NCBI GenBank assembly: GCA_003483565.1
Contig: DMYZ01000154.1
Span: 1-9,095, forward strand
From: Prevotella sp.
Lineage (GTDB): Bacteria > Bacteroidota > Bacteroidia > Bacteroidales > Bacteroidaceae
DNA: 9,095 nt
Reading direction: 5' to 3'
Shown here: positions 1 through 5,085 of the stretch, in pieces
Layout of the letters: every line of letters begins with the position of its first letter
Position numbering within the stretch: the first letter of the stretch is position 1
Translations under genes and position numbers: made by a program
The notes under the pieces: generated by a model
The model's input: only the letters and a program-made list of their open reading frames with translations
What the model was told of the DNA's origin: nothing
Database searches by the model: none

Positions 1-1
1 C

Positions 2-211
2 TCTGATATGTACTTGGAAAGTGGTATTGGCTGTGATTTCTATCTTCCCTACTTCAAATTACGACCAGAGATAAAATTTCTCTATAGCCTCACTGATTGT
101 ATTGATCAGAATCATGTCAATTCGATTAAGGATAAGAGCATTATCCCTTACACGACTTCAGTAAACAGGGGAAAAAGTAAAATGATTGTTTTAACATTCT
201 ATTTCGAATAA
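2..211 (+). CDS. PorT-like outer-membrane beta-barrel protein, C-terminal fragment
   Basis: The frame is open from base 2 to the TAA at 209-211. The gene starts before the window, and the ATG at 8 is probably internal. About 69 residues are visible. They show alternating polar and hydrophobic residues with aromatics and end in LTFYFE; a terminal aromatic after a beta strand is typical of outer-membrane beta-barrels. The segment with LRPEIKF, an internal asparagine/lysine-rich loop and the LTFYFE end resembles the tail of the PorT family. PorT was first described in Porphyromonas as part of the type IX secretion machinery; related proteins also occur in Bacteroidales where that role is uncertain. 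The family assignment is from memory of the C-terminal pattern only, and a different OMP_b-brl family is possible. It converges with the 5'-nucleotidase unit. Confidence 0.55.
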   Translation, partial: SDMYLESGIGCDFYLPYFKLRPEIKFLYSLTDCIDQNHVNSIKDKSIIPYTTSVNRGKSKMIVLTFYFE

Positions 212-214
212 AAA

Positions 215-240
215 ACGGCATACTCTAAAGAATATGCCGT
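215..240 (-). terminator. Rho-independent terminator of the 5'-nucleotidase unit
   Basis: Perfect 8-bp arms ACGGCATA (215-222) and TATGCCGT (233-240) enclose a 10-nt loop that can partly extend the stem. Read on the minus strand, the hairpin is followed directly by a U run, from the A tract at 211-215 and beyond. It lies 23 bp after the minus-strand stop codon. On the plus strand no U tract follows, so it would only weakly terminate the PorT-like gene. Confidence 0.8.
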
Positions 241-263
241 ACTGCGTATTAGCGATTTTGTAT

Positions 264-1103
264 CTAATCTTTCTTGAAATCAAGAATTATTTTTCCAACA
301 TATATAGCACTTTTCCCATTTTGATCATCAGGAATCATTTTCCCATCCAAATTCTTAACATATCGTAATTTTTTAAAATAAGTATGAGAATGCCCGCCCA
401 AAACGACATCTATATCTCTTGAGTTTTTAATCATCTCAATATCACCGCTACCATCTTCTTCCCAGCCAAGATGAGAAATACATATAACAATATCACATTT
501 TTTCTTTTTCTTCAAATACGAAGCCACCTCTAAAGCCGTTTTGCCAGGTGAAAGATACTTAACAGGACCATAATTCTTAGCAGTAACAAGACCATCAAGT
601 TCAGGCGAAAGTCCAAATACTCCTATTTTCACGCCTTTACGCTTTAAAATGATCCAAGGTTTTACTATATTCTTTAAAGCAGTGCCTGTAAAGTCGTAAT
701 TGGCGCAAACAATAGGAAATTTAGCCATTTTAAAAATTCTGACCATATTGTCAATACCAAAATCAAATTCATGATTACCAATTGCGACAGCATCATACTT
801 CATCAAATTCATCAAACCAACTTCTACATCACCCTTATAAAGATTATAATAAGGGGATCCCTGCGAGAAATCGCCACTATCAAAGAGTAACAAATCCGGA
901 TTTTTTTTACGTTCCTCATCTATCATAGTAAGGCGACGAACAAAACCAGCACGACCTGCCATCATCGTATCAGCAAGATTTTTACTCAAAGGCTCTATAC
1001 AACTATGAGTATCATTAGTATGTAATATTTCTAGTTTTTCCTGTGAAAAGACACAAACCGAAAAACATAAGAGCGTTCCAACAAATATATTTCTAAGTAT
1101 CAT
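264..1103 (-). CDS. 5'-nucleotidase metallophosphatase subunit (N-terminal-domain type), periplasmic
   Basis: A 279-aa protein of the calcineurin-like metallophosphatase superfamily, matching the catalytic N-terminal domain of UshA-type 5'-nucleotidases, which dephosphorylate nucleotides outside the cytoplasm. The dinuclear metal-site motifs are all present in order: ILHTNDTHS (D31, H33), DSGDFS (75-80), GNHEFD (109-114), SHLGW with H211, and GGHSH (236-240). Residues 1-20 form a signal peptide (charged N-terminus, hydrophobic core, no lipobox cysteine before a cleavage near FSQ), so a soluble periplasmic location is likely. The nucleotide-binding C-terminal domain is absent from this chain and is encoded by the gene directly upstream, 2 nt away, so the two are surely co-translated and probably work as a pair. 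Exact substrate (5'-nucleotides, UDP-sugars or cyclic nucleotides) cannot be read from the sequence. Confidence 0.9.
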   Translation of the reverse strand: MILRNIFVGTLLCFSVCVFSQEKLEILHTNDTHSCIEPLSKNLADTMMAGRAGFVRRLTMIDEERKKNPDLLLFDSGDFSQGSPYYNLYKGDVEVGLMNLMKYDAVAIGNHEFDFGIDNMVRIFKMAKFPIVCANYDFTGTALKNIVKPWIILKRKGVKIGVFGLSPELDGLVTAKNYGPVKYLSPGKTALEVASYLKKKKKCDIVICISHLGWEEDGSGDIEMIKNSRDIDVVLGGHSHTYFKKLRYVKNLDGKMIPDDQNGKSAIYVGKIILDFKKD

Positions 1104-1105
1104 AA

Positions 1106-1873
1106 CTACTTGATAATTTTAATTCGACCTTCAACAACAGGACAAACAGACTTTCCACCCTGACAGTTTATACGAAAATAATCCATAATGATATAACGAA
1201 TATTATTTCCTTCTTCCTGAAGTGAAATGACATTCGTACCGGACTTAAAAGCAGTGAGTTCATCATTCCCCTGAGCGAGATAATCCAATGTAGCGACACG
1301 ATAAAAAGCATTCAAATCAATTTCCTTACCATCAATTCTGGCATCTAGAAGTTTTCCATCTGTAGAAATCTGAAGATTCACACCATGGCTGATTCCTTCA
1401 CCACCGCGCTTCGCAATTTGCTGAAAAAGTTCAAGGACATCTTTTCCTGACAAAGTCAGAAAACATATTTTATTGTCAAAAGGAGCGATATCTACTATAT
1501 CTCCATAAGTAACAGTCCCTTTACTCAAAGCAGCACGAATACCTCCCATATTATAAACACTAAAGACAGGATGCTCATTAAACTTCGTACCACCCCAGAC
1601 AAGAATATCCGCTAAAAGATTGGAAAGATTGCTCTCCGGGCGATGAGCAGCAAGGTACTCTGAGACAGACCCCACGACAGGCCGCGTCACACTATCCACG
1701 ACATGCTTGTACGGAGCGAGGAATACAACACCCTGTACATCAGGATGCTGATCATAAGTACTATCTATTAAAACACGTGAACGACTAACCGATGTAAGCT
1801 CATAATGAGAAGCACAAGAGCCCAATGCCATAACGCCTAAAAGCGGTCCTAAAAAGAAAACTCTATTTATCAT
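1106..1873 (-). CDS. 5'-nucleotidase C-terminal domain lipoprotein
   Basis: A 255-aa lipoprotein corresponding to the substrate-binding C-terminal domain of UshA-type 5'-nucleotidases, without any metallophosphatase domain. Domain landmarks: ESNLSNLLADIL (80-91), YNMGGIRA (107-114, with the conserved arginine R113), GTVTYGDIVDIAPFDN (119-134), LSGKDV (141-146), and TLDYLAQGND (195-204), near where this family stacks the nucleotide base. Residues 1-20 form a lipoprotein signal ending LGSC, so C20 is probably lipidated and the protein membrane-anchored. I chose the ATG at 1871-1873. A longer 263-aa frame starts with TTG at 1895-1897, but that codon lies inside the -7 promoter element and upstream of the expected transcription start. 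The gene is first in a two-gene unit with the metallophosphatase subunit. Two late cysteines (C237, C244) might form a disulfide. Confidence 0.87.
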   Translation of the reverse strand: MINRVFFLGPLLGVMALGSCASHYELTSVSRSRVLIDSTYDQHPDVQGVVFLAPYKHVVDSVTRPVVGSVSEYLAAHRPESNLSNLLADILVWGGTKFNEHPVFSVYNMGGIRAALSKGTVTYGDIVDIAPFDNKICFLTLSGKDVLELFQQIAKRGGEGISHGVNLQISTDGKLLDARIDGKEIDLNAFYRVATLDYLAQGNDELTAFKSGTNVISLQEEGNNIRYIIMDYFRINCQGGKSVCPVVEGRIKIIK

Positions 1874-1894
1874 CCTAATTGTAATTATTTGTTG

Positions 1895-1925
1895 CAAAGG
1901 TAGTTAAAAACCATAAAACACCAAA
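1895..1925 (-). promoter_or_regulatory. Bacteroidetes-type promoter for the 5'-nucleotidase unit
   Basis: On the minus strand, TTTG (1922-1925) and TACCTTTG (1895-1902) are 19 bp apart, matching the Bacteroides primary-sigma consensus TTTG-N19/21-TAnnTTTG. Expected transcription start is about 1888-1891, giving a leader of roughly 15-20 nt to the ATG at 1873. There is no purine-rich ribosome binding site, as is usual in this group. Confidence 0.75.
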
Positions 1926-1940
1926 GAAAAGGCATCAATA

Positions 1941-1972
1941 TTTGGAAAGTACTCAAAAATGTTGTACCTTTG
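1941..1972 (+). promoter_or_regulatory. Bacteroidetes-type promoter for rplS
   Basis: TTTG (1941-1944) and TACCTTTG (1965-1972) are separated by 20 bp. The -7 box is identical to that of the divergent promoter 60 bp away. Expected transcription start is about 1977-1979, which places roughly 80 nt of leader before the rplS ATG at 2060. Confidence 0.78.
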
Positions 1973-1978
1973 CTGCGC

Positions 1979-2059
1979 TTTTCGGTGTAACCGCTGACAG
2001 ATAGAAGAGTTGTCTGACATGTTGCATTGGAACGACAAACAAATTTAATAAATTACATC
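1979..2059 (+). promoter_or_regulatory. rplS 5' leader with potential RNA structure
   Basis: The leader inferred from the promoter holds three short hairpins. CGGT-GTA-ACCG spans 1983-1993. GACA (1996-1999) can pair with TGTC (2011-2014). TGTTG (2020-2024) can pair with CGACA (2033-2037, one G-U pair) around an 8-nt loop. CTGACA occurs twice, at 1994-1999 and 2014-2019. Position before a ribosomal protein gene suggests possible autoregulation by bL19, but each stem is short, there is no alignment to show covariation, and the region may be unstructured in practice. Confidence 0.35.
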
Positions 2060-2422
2060 ATGGATTTAATTAAAGTTGCTGAAGAAGCATTTGCAACCGG
2101 CAAGGAGTTTCCTAAGTTCAATCCTGGAGACACCATTACTGTCGCTTACAAAATCGTCGAGGGTTCTAAAGAGCGTATCCAGCTTTATCGTGGCGTTGTT
2201 ATCAAGATCTCTGGTCACGGTGACAAAAAGCGTTTCACTGTTCGCAAAATGTCTGGAACCGTAGGTGTTGAGCGTATCTTCCCTATAGAGTCACCGAACA
2301 TCGACAGCATTGAAGTCAACAAGCGTGGTAAAGTCCGTCGCGCTAAATTGTACTACCTTCGTAAACTTACAGGTAAGAAGGCACGTATCAAGGAAAAAAG
2401 AACCATTGCAGCTGAAAAGTAA
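2060..2422 (+). CDS. rplS: 50S ribosomal protein bL19
   Basis: A 120-aa protein with the bL19 signature throughout: FNPGDTITVAYKI (20-32), EGSKERIQLYRGVVI (34-48), FTVRKMSGTVGVERIFP (59-75), and GKVRRAKLYYLR (90-101) followed by a basic end. bL19 lies at the interface of the large and small ribosomal subunits. The length is close to the usual 115-120 aa. The frame extends upstream to a TTG at 2027, but MDLIKVAEEAF from the ATG at 2060 is the normal family start, and the extra 11 residues would be translated leader. The gene is monocistronic: it has its own promoter and a strong terminator directly downstream. Confidence 0.97.
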   Translation: MDLIKVAEEAFATGKEFPKFNPGDTITVAYKIVEGSKERIQLYRGVVIKISGHGDKKRFTVRKMSGTVGVERIFPIESPNIDSIEVNKRGKVRRAKLYYLRKLTGKKARIKEKRTIAAEK

Positions 2423-2433
2423 TTTAGCTAAAC

Positions 2434-2482
2434 AAAAAATAAAGAGAGATTCTGCTTGTCAGAACCTCTCTTTATCGTTTTT
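2434..2482. terminator. Bidirectional terminator between rplS and the 75-aa gene
   Basis: A 15-bp stem with one mismatch (2439-2453 with 2461-2475) and a 7-nt loop. On the plus strand it is followed by T5 (2478-2482). On the minus strand it is followed by U6 from A6 at 2434-2439. It therefore serves both convergent genes. The plus-strand T tract overlaps the TAA stop (2481-2483) of the convergent small gene. Confidence 0.9.
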
Positions 2483-2708
2483 AACCTTCATAATTTGTCT
2501 GTCCGTCATCATCGCCCTTCAACGCATCCTGGAATTCTTTCCAGTTCTGGAATCCCGCAAAGAGAGCCAGTTTGTCAAGAGCTTCAGGTGACAACTTACC
2601 GTTTCTTTTAAAATGATGCCACAACTTCGTTATATCCGAAGCAATGTTCATCTTTTTACCCAATTTGTTCTCTGCATCCCGCAAGAGAAGGCTCATCTCA
2701 CGTTTCAT
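2481..2708 (-). CDS. Small conserved-looking hypothetical protein, 75 aa
   Basis: I do not recognise a named family. The protein is probably mostly helical and soluble: residues 1-62 have amphipathic spacing (MSLLLRDAENKLGKK, DITKLWHHFKRNG, SPEALDKLALFAGF, WKEFQDAL) and the end is acidic and probably disordered (GDDDGQTNYEG). There is no signal peptide, transmembrane segment or cysteine. The helix-turn-helix-like spacing around GKLSPEALDKLALFAGF is suggestive at most. I treat it as real because it has its own -7 promoter element upstream, fills the interval between two regulatory regions, and ends exactly at a shared bidirectional terminator. The start could be M1 (2706-2708) or M5 (2694-2696). 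The reading frame on the opposite strand looks like noise. Confidence 0.75.
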   Translation of the reverse strand: MKREMSLLLRDAENKLGKKMNIASDITKLWHHFKRNGKLSPEALDKLALFAGFQNWKEFQDALKGDDDGQTNYEG

Positions 2709-2733
2709 AACATAACGTATTTAAAATTACATA

Positions 2734-2741
2734 CAAAGATA
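2734..2741 (-). promoter_or_regulatory. Probable -7 element for the 75-aa gene
   Basis: TATCTTTG on the minus strand fits TAnnTTTG and sits 25 bp before the ATG, giving a leader of about 20 nt. No good TTTG -33 box is present; the nearest candidate is TTTA at 2760-2763, 18 bp away. It forms one arm of the symmetric region at 2734-2791. Confidence 0.5.
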
Positions 2742-2783
2742 TCAATTTTTACTATATGATAAACATATATCGATGAAAAATTG

Positions 2784-2791
2784 TATCTTTG
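2784..2791 (+). promoter_or_regulatory. Probable -7 element for the AICAR transformylase gene
   Basis: TATCTTTG fits the Bacteroidetes -7 consensus and lies 23 bp before the ATG at 2815, implying a leader of about 17 nt. As with the divergent partner, no TTTG is found at the expected -33 distance, so promoter strength may depend on an activator, or the -33 may be degenerate. Confidence 0.55.
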
Positions 2792-2814
2792 CAATACATT
2801 TTTAATCCCTCAAA

Positions 2815-3999
2815 ATGAAAGAATTAGCTTTAAAGTACGGATGTAACCCCAACCAGAAACCTTCCAGAGTCTATATGGAAGATGGAAGCGAGTTACCAGT
2901 AGAAATTATTAACGGCCGTCCCGGCTATATCAATCTCCTTGATGCACTCAACAGCTGGCAGTTGGTAAAAGAACTGAAGGAGGCTACAGGAATGCCGTCC
3001 GCCGCCAGCTTCAAACACGTATCCCCTGCAGGTGCAGCCATCGGACTGCCTTTGTCTGATACACTGAAAAAAATCTATTTCGTAGATGATATCAACTTTA
3101 AGTTGACTCCTCTGGCCAATGCTTATGCACGTGCACGTGGTGCCGACCGTATGTGTTCCTACGGTGACTTCTGCGCATTAAGTGATACTTGTGACGAGGC
3201 TACAGCCCGACTGATCAAACGTGAAGTAAGTGACGGAGTTATTGCTCCGGATTATACGCCGGAAGCTCTGGAAATCTTGAAAGCAAAGAGAAAGGGAACA
3301 TACAATGTGATTAAGATTGATCCAGCCTATATTCCTAATCCTGTTGAACATAAACAAGTCTTTGGTGTAACTTTTGAGCAGGGTCGTAATAATGTCAAAC
3401 TTAACGACTTGAAACTCTTTGAAAACATTCCTACAAAATCCAAGGCCTTTACAAAAGATGCCATCAGAGACCTGATGATCAGCCTCATCACCTTAAAATA
3501 TACCCAGAGCAATTCTGTTTGCTACGTTAAGGACGGACAGGCTATCGGTATCGGAGCAGGACAACAAAGTCGTATTCACTGTACCCGCCTTGCAGGAAGC
3601 AAAGCTGATGAATGGTGGTTGCGGCAGTGTCCTAAAGTCATGAATCTCCCTTTCAAGCCAGGCATACACCGGGCCGACCGTGACAATACTATCAATGTAT
3701 ATATCAGCGATGAATACGAAGACGTATTGCGTGAAGGTACATGGCAACTTTTCTTCACAGAAAAACCGGAACCAATGACAAGAGAAGAAAGAAAGACCTG
3801 GATTGCTCAAAATAAGGAAGTATCTCTTGGAAGTGACGCTTTCTTCCCTTTTGGAGACAATATAGAACGTGCCCACAAGAGTGGTGTTGAATATATAGCA
3901 CAAGCCGGAGGCTCTATCCGTGATGATAATGTCATTGACACTTGTGATAAATATGGCATCACTATGGCAATGACAGGCATACGTTTATTCCATCATTAA
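2815..3999 (+). CDS. Stand-alone AICAR transformylase (phosphoribosylaminoimidazolecarboxamide formyltransferase)
   Basis: A 394-aa protein equivalent to the transformylase half of PurH. It transfers a formyl group from 10-formyl-tetrahydrofolate to AICAR in the penultimate step of de novo IMP synthesis. Motifs: KYGCNPNQKP (7-16), NGRPGYINLLDALN (33-46), SFKHVSPAG (65-73, with the catalytic Lys-His pair K67-H68), a GADRMCSYGDF block, the QSNSVCYV...GIGAGQQSR block, and SDAFFPFGDNIERA plus AGGSIRDDNVI near the C-terminus. The N-terminal IMP cyclohydrolase (MGS-like) domain of bifunctional PurH is missing, and no upstream remnant exists, because the preceding gene points the other way. This compact form is known in Bacteroidetes and some other lineages, so cyclohydrolase must come from a gene outside the window. 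The start fits the family and the promoter. A 71-aa gene follows 10 nt downstream. Confidence 0.93.
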   Translation: MKELALKYGCNPNQKPSRVYMEDGSELPVEIINGRPGYINLLDALNSWQLVKELKEATGMPSAASFKHVSPAGAAIGLPLSDTLKKIYFVDDINFKLTPLANAYARARGADRMCSYGDFCALSDTCDEATARLIKREVSDGVIAPDYTPEALEILKAKRKGTYNVIKIDPAYIPNPVEHKQVFGVTFEQGRNNVKLNDLKLFENIPTKSKAFTKDAIRDLMISLITLKYTQSNSVCYVKDGQAIGIGAGQQSRIHCTRLAGSKADEWWLRQCPKVMNLPFKPGIHRADRDNTINVYISDEYEDVLREGTWQLFFTEKPEPMTREERKTWIAQNKEVSLGSDAFFPFGDNIERAHKSGVEYIAQAGGSIRDDNVIDTCDKYGITMAMTGIRLFHH

Positions 4000-4009
4000 A
4001 TCAATCAAT

Positions 4010-4225
4010 ATGTCGAAAGAAGACGAAATCAATGAGATTATTGCCGGAGGCGGTATTGTATTTAAAAAAGGATCTCATGGCGATAACCAGGACAATGACA
4101 AGGTCAAGACAAAAGCCAAGAAGAAGAAGTACATTACTGGTGCCCATGGTTCTGGATCTTCCAAGCAGAAGGCCAAATATCGTGAACAGCGTGCTAACAG
4201 AAAATCTCAACATAAGAGCAAATAA
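4010..4225 (+). CDS. Small lysine-rich hypothetical protein, 71 aa
   Basis: I do not recognise it. The ATG lies 10 nt after the AICAR transformylase stop, so it should be on the same transcript, which ends at the hairpin at 4229-4260. Composition is extreme: 16 Lys and 3 Arg in 71 residues, against 8 acidic residues. The N-terminus (MSKEDEINEIIAGGGIVFKKG) is acidic to glycine-rich. The rest is basic, with KAKKKKY (37-43), a glycine/serine stretch, and a helical basic tail. There is no signal peptide or membrane segment. Net charge and likely disorder would suit nucleic-acid or ribosome contact, but that is inference. An overlapping frame at 4032-4229 and an antisense frame at 4001-4213 exist but lack the operon-like spacing and sensible start of this one. 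Confidence 0.68.
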   Translation: MSKEDEINEIIAGGGIVFKKGSHGDNQDNDKVKTKAKKKKYITGAHGSGSSKQKAKYREQRANRKSQHKSK

Positions 4226-4228
4226 GTG

Positions 4229-4260
4229 AAAGGCCCCTTCTTCAAAGAGAAGGGGCCTTT
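4229..4260. terminator. Strong GC-rich hairpin terminator between convergent operons
   Basis: A 14-bp stem (4229-4242 with 4247-4260, one G-U pair) with GGCCCCTTC against GAAGGGGCC and loop CAAA. It lies 3 bp after the 71-aa gene stop and 33 bp after the pgeF stop on the other strand. The flanking A3/T3 gives only short U tracts in both directions, but the stem is very stable, so bidirectional termination is likely. Confidence 0.85.
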
Positions 4261-4293
4261 CTGCTACTAAACTTTTTCACTTTCAAAGTATCA

Positions 4294-5073
4294 TCATCTA
4301 AGCACAATACCAGTATATATTCTTCCCGAGTCCGTTCCAAGTCGGCGAGCTGAGAAATAATCATTGACCTGACTAAAAGTGCAAATATCGGACATCTGAA
4401 TATTCTCCACTTTTACTCCTGCCTGTTCCAATTGAAATTTATTGCACAGGGGGAGATCTATATGCCATTTGTCATACATTCTGGCAATCTTATTCATTTC
4501 AAAACCAACTTTTTCAAACTCATCATAGACTTCCTGCCCAATTTCAAAATTCTCAAGCGAAATACCCGGTCCGACAACAGCCTTGACATCAGAAGGACTG
4601 GTACCATAAACACGGTTCATCTCAAGCACCTCCTTATGAGTGATACGATTAAGAGTTCCACGCCACCCTGCATGAACCGCACAAGCCGTGTGATGTACCG
4701 GATCATATAGGAGAACAGGAATACAATCGGCTGTAGAAACGCCAATGCATATATTTTTGACATCCGTCATCACGCAATCCACATCCTCCAATAGCATCTT
4801 TCTCACCTCTGTAGGAAGAGTAAAAAATTCTTCTGCAATATCACGGCTTTCTATGCCATGGGTCTGATGTGGCATGACAAGATGATCATTTTCTATACCC
4901 AGTTCTGTACACAAAGCATTTCTGTTTTGAGAAATATTCTGTTCCAGATCACCACAAAAAGCATTTATATTGAACTCACCATAATTTCCATTACTCACCC
5001 CACCATGGCGGGTAGAAGAAAAAGCTGTAACATTATCACCTAACTGATAATATTTTAATTTGGGCTGTTTCAA
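4294..5073 (-). CDS. pgeF: PgeF/YfiH/LACC1-family multicopper-like protein (peptidoglycan editing factor / purine nucleoside phosphorylase)
   Basis: A 259-aa member of the DUF152 (Cu-oxidase_4) family. Motifs: RHGGVSNGNYGEFN (22-35), MPHQTHG (67-73), DVDCVMTD (97-104), TADCIPVLLYDP (114-125), VHAGWRG (133-139), GPGISLENFEIG and FSARRLG...SGR. H72, C117 and H134 correspond to the metal-binding His-Cys-His set. Family members have been reported to act on purine nucleosides by phosphorolysis, and E. coli PgeF/YfiH to prevent incorporation of aberrant residues in peptidoglycan; 'polyphenol oxidase' is an older label. The start is a TTG at 5071-5073, directly after the obgE stop and in the same frame. 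No ATG is available before M67, which would remove conserved sequence. It is the last gene of the hpt-adk-obgE-pgeF operon, 12 nt after obgE. Confidence 0.9.
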   Translation of the reverse strand: MKQPKLKYYQLGDNVTAFSSTRHGGVSNGNYGEFNINAFCGDLEQNISQNRNALCTELGIENDHLVMPHQTHGIESRDIAEEFFTLPTEVRKMLLEDVDCVMTDVKNICIGVSTADCIPVLLYDPVHHTACAVHAGWRGTLNRITHKEVLEMNRVYGTSPSDVKAVVGPGISLENFEIGQEVYDEFEKVGFEMNKIARMYDKWHIDLPLCNKFQLEQAGVKVENIQMSDICTFSQVNDYFSARRLGTDSGRIYTGIVLR

Positions 5074-5085
5074 AATAATTATATC

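Noticed and set aside
264..1873. Possibility that the 5'-nucleotidase is one gene broken by a frameshift or sequencing error
   Set aside because: The C-terminal domain is encoded first and each part has its own signal peptide, so no single indel could restore a normal full-length enzyme.
1894..1973. Inverted repeat GCAAAGGTA/TACCTTTGC between the nucleotidase and rplS promoters as a possible operator
   Set aside because: Both arms are fully explained by the -7 boxes of two divergent consensus promoters that also have proper -33 TTTG elements, unlike the other two divergent regions.
2027..2059. 11-residue extension of bL19 from a TTG
   Set aside because: bL19 proteins start at or near the ATG at 2060, and the extension overlaps the leader hairpin at 2020-2037.
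3493..3903. 136-residue frame on the minus strand within the AICAR transformylase gene
   Set aside because: It is antisense to a highly conserved coding region, has cysteine/phenylalanine-rich low-information sequence, no promoter box and no family features.
4001..4213. 70-residue hydrophobic frame on the minus strand opposite the 71-aa lysine-rich gene
   Set aside because: Hydrophobicity arises from complementing lysine codons (AAA/AAG to TTT/CTT). The plus-strand gene has operon-like spacing and a terminator. I cannot exclude it fully, but it is the weaker choice.
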